Positions 17,028 through 30,961 are shown, counted from the stretch's first letter. The stretch: DNA of 64,000 bases from Nemesobacter sp965249045 (GCA_965249045.1 OZ252213.1:62001-126000), one strand, 5' to 3'. Program-made: numbers and translations. The notes: generated by a model from the letters alone, not told the origin.

Positions 17028-18512
17028 TTATGGAAGGTCGGTTGACCCCATGAGATACCTGTCGCACTCCCTGGCGGCTTCTCTTCCTTCGTTTATCGCC
17101 CACACCACAAGACTTTGTCCCCTGCGTGAGTCCCCCGCCGCGAAAACTCCCTCGACATTTGTCATATACTTTCCGTACTCCGCCATAGCGTTTGAGCGCT
17201 CGTCGGTGCGGATATTCATCTGCTGCAAAAGTCCCTGCTCGGGCCCCAGGAATCCGAGGGCCAGAAGCACAAGTCCGCATGGCCACTTCTGCTCAGAATC
17301 TTCCACTTCTCTAAATGTCATCCTTCCGTTATCTCCCCTGTACCACTCAATGCGCACGGTCTCAAGTTCTGCTACCCTGCCCGCGTCATCACCTATAAAT
17401 CTTTTGGTAAGAACCTGATACCTTCTCGGGTCTTCGCCGAAAACCGCCATGGCCTCCTGCTGACCGTAATCAAGTCTGTATACCCTAGGCCATTGCGGCC
17501 AAGGGTTATCTGAAGCCCTCTCAGCGGGAGGCGTGGGGAGTATTTCGAACTGAAGAAGGCTTCTGCATTCATGTCTCATCGAGGTTGCGACGCAGTCGGT
17601 TCCGGTGTCGCCACCCCCTAGAATGATTACGTCCTTGCCCGCAGCGGAAATGTAGCGACCGTCACTAAGCCCGCTGTCAAGAAGGCTCTTTGTATTCGCT
17701 CTGAGGAACTGCATGGCGAAGTAAATTCCTTCAAGGTCCCTTCCCTCAATCGGAAGATCCCTGGGTTTCGTCGCTCCGGTGGATATCACCACTGCGTCGA
17801 AGTTTTTTATAAGTTCGTTTCCGTCAATATCCTTCCCCACTTCCGTGCTGGTAACGAACTCGATTCCCTCCTCAGCGAGGATATCGACGCGGCGGTCAAC
17901 GATTTCCTTGTCAAGGTGGGGGTTGGGAATTCCGTACATGAGCAGTCCGCCGATGCGGTCGTCCCTTTCAAACACGGTAACCAGATGCCCCGCTTTGTTC
18001 AACTGTGCGGCGCACGCAAGTCCCGCGGGTCCAGAGCCTATTACGGCGACTTTCTTTCCGGTTCTCCGCTCGGGAGGCTCGGGGGTGATCCATCCTTCCT
18101 CAAAACCCCTGTCGACTATGGCGCACTCTATGCTCTTTATGGTAACAGCAGGTTCGTTTATAGCCAGAACACAAGACCCCTCGCAGGGAGCCGGACATAT
18201 CCGGCCCGTGAATTCGGGGAAATTGTTGGTCTTGTGAAGTCTCTCAAGAGCCTCTCTCCAGAGGCCGGAGTAAACCAAGTCGTTCCACTCTGGTATAAGG
18301 TTGTTTATGGGACACCCGGCGGTCATTCCGCCGATTATCTGGCCCGTCTGGCAGAAGGGAACTCCGCAGTCCATGCATCTTGCGCCCTGAAGGGCAAGCT
18401 CTTTTACCGGAAGATGTCCGTGGAATTCGCTCCAGTCGCCGATTCTCTGGGCAGGATCCCTGTCAAGTCCCAGCTTTCTATCGTAATTCATAAAACCTGT
18501 GGGATCACCCAT
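17028..18512 (-). CDS. gltD: Glutamate synthase small (beta) subunit
   Basis: 494 residues. N-terminal Cys clusters for 4Fe-4S centres (GARCMDCGVPFCQTG...AGCPINNLIPEW and CPAPCEGSCVL) precede two dinucleotide folds: VAVIGSGPAGLACAAQL for FAD and VIILGGGDTGTDCVATS for NADPH. It passes electrons from NADPH to the large subunit. It lies 31 nt downstream of gltB on the same strand. Confidence 0.96.
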   Translation of the reverse strand: MGDPTGFMNYDRKLGLDRDPAQRIGDWSEFHGHLPVKELALQGARCMDCGVPFCQTGQIIGGMTAGCPINNLIPEWNDLVYSGLWREALERLHKTNNFPEFTGRICPAPCEGSCVLAINEPAVTIKSIECAIVDRGFEEGWITPEPPERRTGKKVAVIGSGPAGLACAAQLNKAGHLVTVFERDDRIGGLLMYGIPNPHLDKEIVDRRVDILAEEGIEFVTSTEVGKDIDGNELIKNFDAVVISTGATKPRDLPIEGRDLEGIYFAMQFLRANTKSLLDSGLSDGRYISAAGKDVIILGGGDTGTDCVATSMRHECRSLLQFEILPTPPAERASDNPWPQWPRVYRLDYGQQEAMAVFGEDPRRYQVLTKRFIGDDAGRVAELETVRIEWYRGDNGRMTFREVEDSEQKWPCGLVLLALGFLGPEQGLLQQMNIRTDERSNAMAEYGKYMTNVEGVFAAGDSRRGQSLVVWAINEGREAARECDRYLMGSTDLP

Positions 18513-18543
18513 GAAAAACTTCTCCTCCGTTCGGGCTTCAGTG

Positions 18544-23142
<4,599 letters not shown>

Positions 23143-23227
23143 ATAACCTGTCCGCCTGTTGTGTCGTTATGAAAAAACAAAGCGAGAACCGCTGCGGCGT
23201 AAGCAACTTCTTCAAACGCCTCCCGTA

Positions 23228-23277
23228 ATTATAACATAAATCCCGAACTCCGCACACGCTCAGCCCGTGGTTATAAT
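23228..23277. promoter_or_regulatory. Divergent promoter region gltB / 23290 gene
   Basis: Two perfect TATAAT hexamers point away from each other: minus-strand at 23228-23233 (toward gltB) and plus-strand at 23272-23277. The plus one lies only 12 nt before the ATG at 23290, leaving a leader of about 5 nt, so that gene is probably expressed from a nearly leaderless mRNA. No convincing -35 boxes were found. Confidence 0.5.
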
Positions 23278-23289
23278 AAGAAAGCATAG

Positions 23290-23628
23290 ATGACGAATCC
23301 TAGCAAGAGTGAAGAGAAAAAAGATCCCGAAAACGTAGTGCTTTCCTTCCACATGGAGTCAAGCGCAACCTTGTGGAACAGGATATTTGAGGGTTTTTCC
23401 TCAGAGATGGTCCTTGTAAGCAGGTTTGAGGGAAAAGACAAAAAAGCTCTCGAGATACTCTACAGGTTCGGCTCCCTAGTCGCGCAAAGATACGGAAAGT
23501 GCGCCGTCGAACCCAGAGTCTACGGAATAGTCATAAAAAAAGATGTAAGCGACGAACCCGAGGAGACGATAAACGAGTGGATGGATCTCATGCGCAAGCT
23601 TCGCCACGAAATAATCGAGGTTCTCTAA
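23290..23628 (+). CDS. Uncharacterised 112-residue soluble protein
   Basis: No family recognised. The start is charged (SKSEEKKDPEN), then alternating strand/helix-like segments follow: NVVLSFHMESSATLWNRIFEG, SEMVLVSRFEGKDKKALEILYRF, EPRVYGIVIKKD, and a final helix ETINEWMDLMRKLRHEIIEVL. No signal peptide, membrane segment or metal motif. Codon use looks native. It diverges from gltB and its stop overlaps the birA stop by 3 nt, tail to tail. Confidence 0.6.
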   Translation: MTNPSKSEEKKDPENVVLSFHMESSATLWNRIFEGFSSEMVLVSRFEGKDKKALEILYRFGSLVAQRYGKCAVEPRVYGIVIKKDVSDEPEETINEWMDLMRKLRHEIIEVL

Positions 23629-24410
23629 AAAACCGTATCTCCCGTAAGCACCCTGCGAAGGTTGCCCTCTTCCGTTCTAAGACAAAGAAAGCCGTTTGCA
23701 TCGACGCGCTCCACCACCCCGCAGATAACCTCGTCTGATACGTCAACCGATATCTCCTTTCCCATAAATCCCCATCTTTCGATCCACATATCTACAATCG
23801 CCTGAGTCCCGCAACAGCGAAACTCCCCGTAGAACCGGTCAAGGGCGTTAATAAGTTCCGCGCAGAACCTCTCTCTTTCAACCTCCTCTCCAAGCAATAT
23901 CGAAAGAGAGGTCGTCTTTTGCGAAATATCCTCCATCTCGCGGCGTATGAATTCCTCCGGCAAATTGAGATTGACCCCGATTCCGATTACAAGATAATCA
24001 ACCGCGCCGTCTGAGGTGCCAAGTTCCGTCAGCACTCCCGAGATTTTCCTTCCGCCGACGAGAATGTCGTTCGGCCATTTTATCGTGGCACTTACACCGT
24101 AGCCGGAGAAGACATCAACAAGCGCGCAGGACGCAAGAAAGGTGAAAACAGAAGATTCTTGTGGGGAAATCTCCGGGCAAAACACGGCGGAAAGATAAAG
24201 ATTCCTCCCCGCGGGGGATAACCATTTCCTGCCGAGCCTGCCCCTGCCCGCGGTCTGCGAATCGGAAACCACAACCGCCCCGTCCGAGGCTTTGCCCTCG
24301 CCTATGAGTCCGAGCAGAACGTCGTTTGTGGAACCAACCTCGTCGTAGACAAAAAGCTTCTCGCCGACCGTCTCCGCTGTAAGATGTTTTTTTATTTCTG
24401 AGATTTCCAT
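23625..24410 (-). CDS. birA: Biotin--[acetyl-CoA-carboxylase] ligase, monofunctional
   Basis: 261 residues. The biotinyl-5'-AMP loop GRGRLGRKW is present in VVVSDSQTAGRGRLGRKWLSP, and the catalytic-core segments STNDVLLG, TIKWPNDILVGGRKISGVLTE and VIGIGVNLNLP are intact. The N-terminal helix-turn-helix repressor domain of E. coli BirA is absent, so it attaches biotin but probably does not regulate bio genes. A small C-terminal SH3-like domain (SVDVSDEVICGVVERVDANGFL) is kept. Confidence 0.94.
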   Translation of the reverse strand: MEISEIKKHLTAETVGEKLFVYDEVGSTNDVLLGLIGEGKASDGAVVVSDSQTAGRGRLGRKWLSPAGRNLYLSAVFCPEISPQESSVFTFLASCALVDVFSGYGVSATIKWPNDILVGGRKISGVLTELGTSDGAVDYLVIGIGVNLNLPEEFIRREMEDISQKTTSLSILLGEEVERERFCAELINALDRFYGEFRCCGTQAIVDMWIERWGFMGKEISVDVSDEVICGVVERVDANGFLCLRTEEGNLRRVLTGDTVF

Positions 24411-24490
24411 GGAAACGAAGTGCCCCTTTTTGCGTTATATTCAAGTATTATAGTCGGAACCTTGGCCCAAGAGAAAAAATCACTATCCGC

Positions 24491-25096
24491 GTGAAACAAC
24501 TTCTTTCGAAAAATCTTGCGGTACCGCTTGCCGCCTACGCATTGGTAATAGCGGCGATAATCATCTCAAGAACCGCACTTAATCGCGAATACGCCCTTTT
24601 ACTTTCGGCGGGGTTTATGCTCTGGGTTCCGTTTCTCATTGACCGCGGTGCAGCGGATGTCCTAAGATTCGATCCGCGGAGGTTTCTCCGGGGAGTGGGA
24701 ATCTCTATTGCCGTGCTTTCCTGCTACTTAATCTGCATCTATTTTTTTTCCGTCTATTCGGGAAAGACGGTCAAGTTCACCGAACCGACGGCACTTTTTG
24801 TGTTCACGCATCTTATCGCCATCGCTTTTCCCGAAGAATTTTTCTTCAGGGGCTACCTTCAGAGAACGCTCGGGGGCGGTTGGGGGGCGGTTGTCGCGGC
24901 AAGTGTGCTTTTCGCCGGGGCACATCTTCTTGTGATCTGCGTATTCTCCGACGGGGGCTTCTGTGCGCAGAACGCCCTTACTTTCTTTCCTTCTCTGGTA
25001 ATGGGATATCTCTACATGAAAACCGGAACCATATGGTCAAGCGTTTTCTTTCACTTTGCCGCAAACATCGTTTACCTGTCCTTTACCCTCACCTAG
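24491..25096 (+). CDS. CPBP family intramembrane glutamic endopeptidase
   Basis: 201 residues, GTG start, about six membrane helices. Conserved motif 1 EExxxR is seen in FPEEFFFRGYLQRTLGG. Motif 2 (FxxAH-like) is AGAHLLVICV and motif 3 is SVFFHFAANIVYLS. These Glu/His residues form the Rce1/Abi-type catalytic site. Bacterial members process or protect against peptides; the target is unknown. It stands alone after birA on the opposite strand. Confidence 0.87.
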   Translation: MKQLLSKNLAVPLAAYALVIAAIIISRTALNREYALLLSAGFMLWVPFLIDRGAADVLRFDPRRFLRGVGISIAVLSCYLICIYFFSVYSGKTVKFTEPTALFVFTHLIAIAFPEEFFFRGYLQRTLGGGWGAVVAASVLFAGAHLLVICVFSDGGFCAQNALTFFPSLVMGYLYMKTGTIWSSVFFHFAANIVYLSFTLT

Positions 25097-25205
25097 CCCG
25101 AACCTTCCTTAACAGCCCCCTATGCCATTGACCTATTACTCGTTTTGCTACCAGACCGTGATGACCAGAGTTCTTCAAATTTCAGTTCGACGGATATAAA
25201 ATGGC

Positions 25206-25289
25206 CTTAAGCACATATTACTTGCTTCCTCATTAAATAAGTGTATGTTCTTAAGAGCCGATTAACTAGAATAAAATGCACTTAAGAGC
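25206..25289 (+). promoter_or_regulatory. Repeated CTTAAG-type sites before the HTH gene
   Basis: CTTAAGAGC occurs at 25250-25258 and 25281-25289, exactly 31 bp apart (about three helical turns). A related CCTTAAGCA lies at 25205-25213. The last copy ends 2 nt before the ATG. This layout suggests autoregulation by the HTH protein; inferred, not proven. Confidence 0.4.
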
Positions 25290-25291
25290 TT

Positions 25292-25633
25292 ATGACTGCT
25301 AAAAACCTGCTAAATAGCACACCGCCGTACGCGGTTGAACGGACACTGAAGCGTCTTGGTCGTAACCTGCGCACCGCCAGGCTTCGCAGAAACCTGACAA
25401 TCAAAAGGGTTGCGGAAAAAATCGGTACGGGTCCTCGCCCAGTTTCCGATGCCGAGAAAGGTAAACCCTCAACCGGCGTTGCCGTCTACATCGCTCTTCT
25501 CTGGGTTTACAACCTGCTTGAACCCATGGATCAGATTGCCGACCCGACCTTGGATGAAGAGGGTCTGGCAATTCTGATGAGAGGGGAACGCGTCCGCGCC
25601 CGTGCAACAAAAAACTTGGACAATAATTTCTAG
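25292..25633 (+). CDS. XRE-family HTH regulator, HipB-like, without adjacent HipA
   Basis: 113 residues. The helix-turn-helix spans about residues 18-75 (RLGRNLRTARLRRNLTIKRVAEKIG...RPVSDAEKGKPSTGVAVYIALLWVYNLL). The C-terminal LLEPMDQIADPTLDEEGL...RVRAR tail is characteristic of antitoxins paired with HipA kinases. In related operons hipA follows directly; here nadE follows instead. It is therefore an orphan antitoxin-like regulator or the remnant of a lost toxin-antitoxin pair. It cannot be excluded that it acts on the HipA at 62.6 kb. Confidence 0.75.
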   Translation: MTAKNLLNSTPPYAVERTLKRLGRNLRTARLRRNLTIKRVAEKIGTGPRPVSDAEKGKPSTGVAVYIALLWVYNLLEPMDQIADPTLDEEGLAILMRGERVRARATKNLDNNF

Positions 25634-25690
25634 TAGCCCGCAAGCCGAAGAATTCTCGAAATATCCCGCTGTTGCGAGTATAATCTTCAA

Positions 25691-27430
25691 ATGAAACAGT
25701 TACGGACCGGGCTCTCCCAACTCAACCCAAGAGTGGGAGACATAACCGGAAACACGAAGAAAATAATCGAAGCGATCGAGGCGGCGCGGAATCTCGATAT
25801 AGATATCCTGTGTTTCCCCGAGCTTGCCGTAACTGGTTACCCTCCCGAGGACCTTCTTCTTAAAATCGAGTTTATTGACGACAACATCCGGGCGCTTGAT
25901 GAAATAAAGAAACACTGCCGAGACAACATGGTTGTCATAGTAGGGTTTGTCGACAAAAAAGACGACATATTCAACTCCGCGGCCGTGATCCAGAGAGGAG
26001 AGGTAATCGACGTATATCACAAACTCCGCCTCCCCAACTACGGAGTGTTCGACGAGAACCGCTACTTCCAGTCCGAAAGACGGTTTCCCGTGTATACGAT
26101 GGGGAAGATGACTTTCGGGGTCACGATCTGCGAAGACATATGGTATCCGGGGGAGCCGATAAGAAGCCAGGTCCTGCTCGGAAACGCACAGATCATATTC
26201 AATCTCTCAGCGTCCCCCTATTACATGGGAAAACCCGTGGCAAGGGAAAGAATGCTCGCCACAAGGGCGGTTGACTACAACACCATAATAGCTTACTGCA
26301 ACATGGTCGGGGGACAGGATGAACTGGTGTTTGACGGAAACAGCATGTTCATAGACGAAAAAGGCGAGATCATCGCCACCGCGCGCAACTTCGCAGAAGA
26401 CCTGCTGGTCTGCGACGTTAACACTGAAAGGGTGTACAAATCAAGACTTAACACTCCGACCATAAGAAAAACAAGATACGAGCTTTCCTTCGAGGAAAAT
26501 CAACTCGAGAGGTTTACGCTTAAACCCGCAAAAGCAAAGCGGAAAGTAAAAATGCCGGAAACGGGAGCCCCTCGCCCCGAAGACCCGCTAAGATGCGCCT
26601 TCTCGGCACTTGTCCTCGGCACGGGAGACTACATAAGAAAAAACGGCTTTAAAAAAGTGGTGATCGGTTTAAGCGGAGGGATAGATTCCTCGCTTACCGC
26701 GGCGGTTGCCGCAGAAGCTGTCGGACCCAAAAAAGTCGTCGGGGTCTCAATGCCTTCGATGTACAGCTCCAAGGGAAGCGTTACCGACGCGCAAAAGCTT
26801 GCGCGCAACCTAGGAATCGAGCTTCTGAGCATCCCCATAGAAGACGCTTTCAGGTGCTACGAGGGAATGTTCGCCGAGCTTTTCTCCGGGATGGAGGATG
26901 ACGTGACCGAGGAGAACATCCAGGCGAGGATAAGAGGGAATACCCTGATGGCGCTTTCAAACAAGTTCGGGTGGCTCGTGCTCGCCACTTCGAACAAAAG
27001 TGAGCTCGCGGTCGGCTACTCGACGCTTTACGGGGATATGTCCGGGGGTTTCGCGGTAATAAAGGACGTGCCCAAGGCCATGGTTTACGAGCTTTCCCAT
27101 TATTACAACCGCATGCGGGGGAAGGAAATAATACCGAAATCGGTAATTGAAAAGCCCCCTTCAGCCGAGCTTCGTCCCGGGCAGAAAGACACCGACTCAC
27201 TTCCTGAATACGACACGCTCGACAGGATACTGAAAGCCTACGTGGAAGACGGCCTCGGTGTTGACGACATAGTAAAACTCGGGGAGAAGAGAAGCACCGT
27301 CCGTAGAATAATCAGAATGGTCAACAAGAACGAATACAAAAGAAGGCAGAGCGCCCCGGGAGTAAAAATAACGTCTCTTGCCTTCGGAAAAGACCGCCGC
27401 TTCCCGATAACCAACCTATACAGAAAGTAA
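25691..27430 (+). CDS. nadE: Glutamine-dependent NAD+ synthetase
   Basis: 579 residues with two domains. The N-terminal nitrilase-type glutaminase shows the Glu-Lys-Cys triad context (CFPELAVTGYPPEDLLL, YHKLRLPNYGVFDE, VTICEDIWYPG). The C-terminal synthetase has the P-loop SGGIDSSLTAAVAAEA, then YSSKGSVTDAQKLA and TSNKSELAVGYSTLYGDMSGGFAVIKDVPK. It makes NAD+ from deamido-NAD+ with glutamine nitrogen. Full length; the last step of NAD synthesis. Confidence 0.96.
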   Translation: MKQLRTGLSQLNPRVGDITGNTKKIIEAIEAARNLDIDILCFPELAVTGYPPEDLLLKIEFIDDNIRALDEIKKHCRDNMVVIVGFVDKKDDIFNSAAVIQRGEVIDVYHKLRLPNYGVFDENRYFQSERRFPVYTMGKMTFGVTICEDIWYPGEPIRSQVLLGNAQIIFNLSASPYYMGKPVARERMLATRAVDYNTIIAYCNMVGGQDELVFDGNSMFIDEKGEIIATARNFAEDLLVCDVNTERVYKSRLNTPTIRKTRYELSFEENQLERFTLKPAKAKRKVKMPETGAPRPEDPLRCAFSALVLGTGDYIRKNGFKKVVIGLSGGIDSSLTAAVAAEAVGPKKVVGVSMPSMYSSKGSVTDAQKLARNLGIELLSIPIEDAFRCYEGMFAELFSGMEDDVTEENIQARIRGNTLMALSNKFGWLVLATSNKSELAVGYSTLYGDMSGGFAVIKDVPKAMVYELSHYYNRMRGKEIIPKSVIEKPPSAELRPGQKDTDSLPEYDTLDRILKAYVEDGLGVDDIVKLGEKRSTVRRIIRMVNKNEYKRRQSAPGVKITSLAFGKDRRFPITNLYRK

Positions 27431-27564
27431 AAAAATGCGCTTTTTCGAGGCTTGCGGGAAAAATCGCATTTCCCAGTCAAGTAAAAATTTCTTCCTAACA
27501 TCCTGATATGAAAGACTTTTTGTAAATCCACCCCAAACAAAGCAACTTTCCAGTCAAGTAAGAA

Positions 27565-28067
27565 TCACATTTGGTATTCCTCGGATGCCATTTTAACCCA
27601 ATATGGCAAATAACGCATAAATTTGGGACTTGCATTAAGATCTTCTTGCACTATAGAACCTGCCGCAAGAGCGTCTTTAATAATACGAGATACCATTGAT
27701 CTATTGCTTGTTTTGATGCCAAACCGTTCCCTGAGAGAAGAATTGGTCATAGCATCATTATTTACCCGCTTAAGACAAGCATGACTGAATGCAACCAATA
27801 CTGTAGCGGCTGATTTTTTGCTTTCTTCTTCTCAGGATCAAAAGTAGTACCGAGAATTTCATGAGTATTGTTTTCAATTCCCCAAACTAAATATCCATGA
27901 TATCTATGATTTAGAGCCGCACCATTTGAGAGAGCCGATATATATTCACCTATCTCTTGTGGGGCGGTATTGTTGTGTTTGAACTCCAACCACTCCGTCT
28001 CGGCAGGTAGACCACACAACTTCTTGACCAAGTTGACTAGGTCTTCTTCAGAATAAGAAGAGTTCAT
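27565..28067 (-). pseudogene. Decayed AlbA_2/Schlafen-domain regulator, internal deletion plus frameshift
   Basis: Two pieces of one family lie in different frames. The N-terminal piece (28067 to about 27800) carries the AlbA_2 DNA-binding start: ETEWLEFKHNN...GEYISALSNGAALNHRYHGYLVWGIENNTHEILGTTF. The C-terminal piece (27798-27565) is the winged-helix end of the same family: AFSHACLKRVNNDAMTNSSLRERFGI...MVSRIIKDALAAGSI...YLPYW. Intact proteins have several hundred residues between these segments, so most of the gene has been deleted and the frame lost. A second, independently broken member lies at 37978-39284. Confidence 0.8.
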
Positions 28068-28090
28068 AGCATATACGTCTCAATTATAAT

Positions 28091-28110
28091 CAAAGATTAA
28101 GAAATCTTTG
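28091..28110. terminator. Short perfect hairpin between acpP-like gene and pseudogene
   Basis: CAAAGATT-AAGA-AATCTTTG, 8 bp stem with a 4-nt loop. The tail on the minus strand (ATTATAATTG) is not a clean T-run, so terminator function for the argC-ligase-ACP operon is only possible. Confidence 0.35.
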
Positions 28111-28213
28111 CTCTTAACATCTCTCTCTTTGTATCTAAGTTCAGAACTACTTACTTTATCTGGCAGTTCTCTTGAAGATTATACAGTTTGTTATGCTATA
28201 TGTAATCTTGTGA

Positions 28214-28483
28214 TCAAGGCGAATCATTTAGCGACATTATAAACTCAGAGAGACTCTCAACGGTCTCAAGAACCCCGGGATTAACTTCTGATTCGTCAAT
28301 GGAGACCCCAAGCTCCTCTTCAAGTTCCATAATGAACTCAAGGGTCGATACGGAATCAACCCCGACTCCGAGTTCAATCAGCGACTGCTCGGCCGATATA
28401 TCGCGGGGCTCGATATCAAGATTGAATTTGCTTATGACAAGCTGCTTTATCTTCTCTCCGAGAACTTCTTTTCGCACCGTCAC
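28214..28483 (-). CDS. Acyl carrier protein (specialised)
   Basis: 89 residues. The phosphopantetheine serine lies in the expected context GVGVDSVSTLEFIMELEEELGVSIDES (D-S at about residue 39). Length and acidity are those of a free-standing ACP. It overlaps the adenylate ligase by 4 nt on the same strand, so it is most likely the acceptor of the acyl group activated by that ligase rather than the housekeeping fatty-acid ACP. Confidence 0.9.
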   Translation of the reverse strand: MTVRKEVLGEKIKQLVISKFNLDIEPRDISAEQSLIELGVGVDSVSTLEFIMELEEELGVSIDESEVNPGVLETVESLSEFIMSLNDSP

Positions 28484-29925
28484 TTAAGTTTCTCCCTAAA
28501 GACCTTGCCCGCAGGGCTTCTCGGAAGCGTATCGAGAAATTCTATCTTCGCGGGAATCTTGTAATCGGAGATTTTCCCCCTGCAAAAATCCACAAGTTCT
28601 CTCCTTGTGAGGCCGTCTGCGACGATAAAGGCCTTTACTTCCTCCCTGCCCGCCTCGCCGGAGACACCGATCACCGCGACTTCCGTTATTTTTTCATGAG
28701 TCATAAGCAGGCTTTCGACCTCGTAGGGATCAACCTTGTTCCCCGAGATGTTGATGAAAAGCTTTTTTCTTCCGCAAATGAAAAGATACCCGTCACTATC
28801 AAACATTCCGAGATCCCCGGTATGGTAAAAACCGTCAACGAAGACCCTCTCGGTCTCTTCTGGGAAATCGACGTACCCGTCCGTCATGGAAGGACTCTTT
28901 ATTATGATCTCGCCGGTCTCCCCGGCCCCAAGCTCTCGCCCCGTTTCCGAAATCACCTTTATAACGACGTTTTCAACAGGCACTCCGACCGAAAGACGCT
29001 TTTCCTCTATGTTCTCTGCGATATTAATCGTCATCACCCCGGTCTCCGAGGAACCGTAGAGCTGGCGGGGATAAACACCGAAAGCACCGTGGAAAGAGAA
29101 AAACGTTTCCTCGGCCAAGGGAGCCCCGGCGGAAATAACGTGCTTTAGCTTCGGGAAGTCATAACCTCCCCGGCTTGCACTTCGCGCGAGGGTCTCAAGC
29201 ATGAACGGAACGGCGGGAAAGATGGTTATTTGCTCTTTTTCGAGCACCCCGAGAACCGCTTTTCTAGTAAACCTCGGAAGAAAATAACAGCATGCCCCGA
29301 CGCTTACGGCACTTACGAAGTTTCCAAGGCCGTAGGTATGCGATATCGGAATCGAAAAAAGAATCCTGTCCCCGCTATCCCAGTTTATGGTGGCCGTATG
29401 GTTTCGGGCAAGGGCGATCATGTTGCCGTGGCTCCTCGCAACGCACTTAGGCTTTCCCGTGGAACCCGTAGAAAAAAGATAGATCGCTTCATCGGAAGGA
29501 GAGTTTCCGGGCGGATCCGCGGGTGCATCCCCCAAGAAATCGTCCCGGGTTACGGAAACGGTTTTTATGTCCCCGGAAACCGCGACTATGGTTTTTGCGA
29601 GAGATTCGTCCGTAACAATCAGGGCGGGTTTTGAGAACTCAAGGCAGTGTCTTATTTCCTCGGTTCCGCAGGCGCTGTCGATCGGAACGCAGACGGCTCC
29701 AAGCCTCGCGATCGAGAAAACGGATACGGCAAGCGAAAGCGAATTAGGGAGAAAAACGCACGCCTTCTCCCCACGTGACACCCCCTGCCCGAGAAGAAAG
29801 GAGGAAAAACCGTCAACGAAGCCGCAAAGCTGCGCGTAACTGTACGTCTCTCCATCGTACCAGACAGCGGCTCTTCGGGAATTTCGCCCCAGGTTCGAAT
29901 AAAGTATTTTGCAGTAGTTTCTCAT
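28480..29925 (-). CDS. AMP-dependent acyl/aryl synthetase (ANL superfamily)
   Basis: 481 residues. Adenylate-forming motifs in order: A3 P-loop YLFSTGSTGKPKCVARSHGN; A5 LYGSSETGVMTIN; A7 YHTGDLGMFDSDGYLFICGR; A8 KLFINISGNKVDPYEVESLLM; and the catalytic A10 Lys in PRSPAGKVFREKL at the very C-terminus. It activates a carboxylic acid as acyl-AMP and presumably loads the overlapping ACP. Substrate not predictable by eye. It starts 7 nt after argC, forming a three-gene operon. Confidence 0.9.
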   Translation of the reverse strand: MRNYCKILYSNLGRNSRRAAVWYDGETYSYAQLCGFVDGFSSFLLGQGVSRGEKACVFLPNSLSLAVSVFSIARLGAVCVPIDSACGTEEIRHCLEFSKPALIVTDESLAKTIVAVSGDIKTVSVTRDDFLGDAPADPPGNSPSDEAIYLFSTGSTGKPKCVARSHGNMIALARNHTATINWDSGDRILFSIPISHTYGLGNFVSAVSVGACCYFLPRFTRKAVLGVLEKEQITIFPAVPFMLETLARSASRGGYDFPKLKHVISAGAPLAEETFFSFHGAFGVYPRQLYGSSETGVMTINIAENIEEKRLSVGVPVENVVIKVISETGRELGAGETGEIIIKSPSMTDGYVDFPEETERVFVDGFYHTGDLGMFDSDGYLFICGRKKLFINISGNKVDPYEVESLLMTHEKITEVAVIGVSGEAGREEVKAFIVADGLTRRELVDFCRGKISDYKIPAKIEFLDTLPRSPAGKVFREKLK

Positions 29926-29932
29926 CGCCCCG

Positions 29933-30961
29933 TCACGGGAAAAGGGGAACTTGTCCGAGTCCCTCTTCCTCGGGGAATCCGAAGACGATGTTCATGTTCT
30001 GAACCGCCTGACCCGCAGCCCCCTTCATGAGATTATCAAGAACCGATACAACGACTAAGTGCCCTTCCCTCTGGCAGAACCCCAAAGAAACGTAATTGGA
30101 GCCTGAAACAGACGCCATCCCAGGTGGCCCGTCGCAGACCCGGACGAAAACATCCTCTTCGTAGAACTTCGTGTAAAGCTCCCGTACCTCATCCGGGGAA
30201 ACCGCCGAGCGAAGCTTGAGATACGAAGCGGCCATTATCCCTCTTTTAACCGGAACGCGGGTATTAAAGAAAAGAAGCTTTTTCTCCTTGCCGCAGAAAT
30301 CGGAGAGTACGCGAAGGATTTCATATTTCTGATCATCCCCTCCCGCACCCCTAGCGGATACATCCTCCTTTACCTCGGTGTAATGGCTTTCGGGTTTGGG
30401 AGCACGCCCCGAAGTCGAAAAAGAGGATTTGATATCCACTATGATATCGTCCTCCGTATCATGAGTCCTGAGAAAAGGGGCCACGCCGAGCGAAACGCAG
30501 GTTGAATAGCAGCCCGCGTTAGCGACTAAAGAGGCGTTTTTTATCTTCTCGCGGTTAAGCTCGCTAAGTCCGTAGACCGCATGGGAGAGAAGCTCCGGGA
30601 ACCGCGGCGCCACACCGTGAGCCCGGGAGTAGTCGGCGGGGTCAGAAAATCTTAAGTCCGGGCTCAGGTCGATTACTCTTACACCTTTTTCAAGAAACTT
30701 CCGCACGAAAACAGAAGAAGTTCCCCCGGGAAGGCAGGAAAACAGAAGATCGAGCGGCTCCGAGTCAGAAATTTTCGATACGGAACTCAGGGGAAGGTCC
30801 ACGTAACCCGAGAGGTGCGGGAACGCCTCATCCGCTCTTTTGCCCGAGAACTTCTCAGATGTAAGTACGCGCAGATCGGCGTTCGGGTGTCGCGCCAGAA
30901 GGGAGAGAAGCTGCTGGCCGACATAGCCCGTAACTCCCAGAATCGCCGTTTTAAGTTTCAT
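29933..30961 (-). CDS. argC: N-acetyl-gamma-glutamyl-phosphate reductase
   Basis: 342 residues. NADP fold GVTGYVGQQLLSLLARHP at the N-terminus. The catalytic Cys lies in VANAGCYSTCVSLGVAPFL, and the His-containing PVKRGIMAA segment follows. It reduces N-acetylglutamyl phosphate in arginine synthesis. Other arg genes are absent; it heads an operon with an adenylate ligase and an ACP, an unexpected association. Confidence 0.95.
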   Translation of the reverse strand: MKLKTAILGVTGYVGQQLLSLLARHPNADLRVLTSEKFSGKRADEAFPHLSGYVDLPLSSVSKISDSEPLDLLFSCLPGGTSSVFVRKFLEKGVRVIDLSPDLRFSDPADYSRAHGVAPRFPELLSHAVYGLSELNREKIKNASLVANAGCYSTCVSLGVAPFLRTHDTEDDIIVDIKSSFSTSGRAPKPESHYTEVKEDVSARGAGGDDQKYEILRVLSDFCGKEKKLLFFNTRVPVKRGIMAASYLKLRSAVSPDEVRELYTKFYEEDVFVRVCDGPPGMASVSGSNYVSLGFCQREGHLVVVSVLDNLMKGAAGQAVQNMNIVFGFPEEEGLGQVPLFP

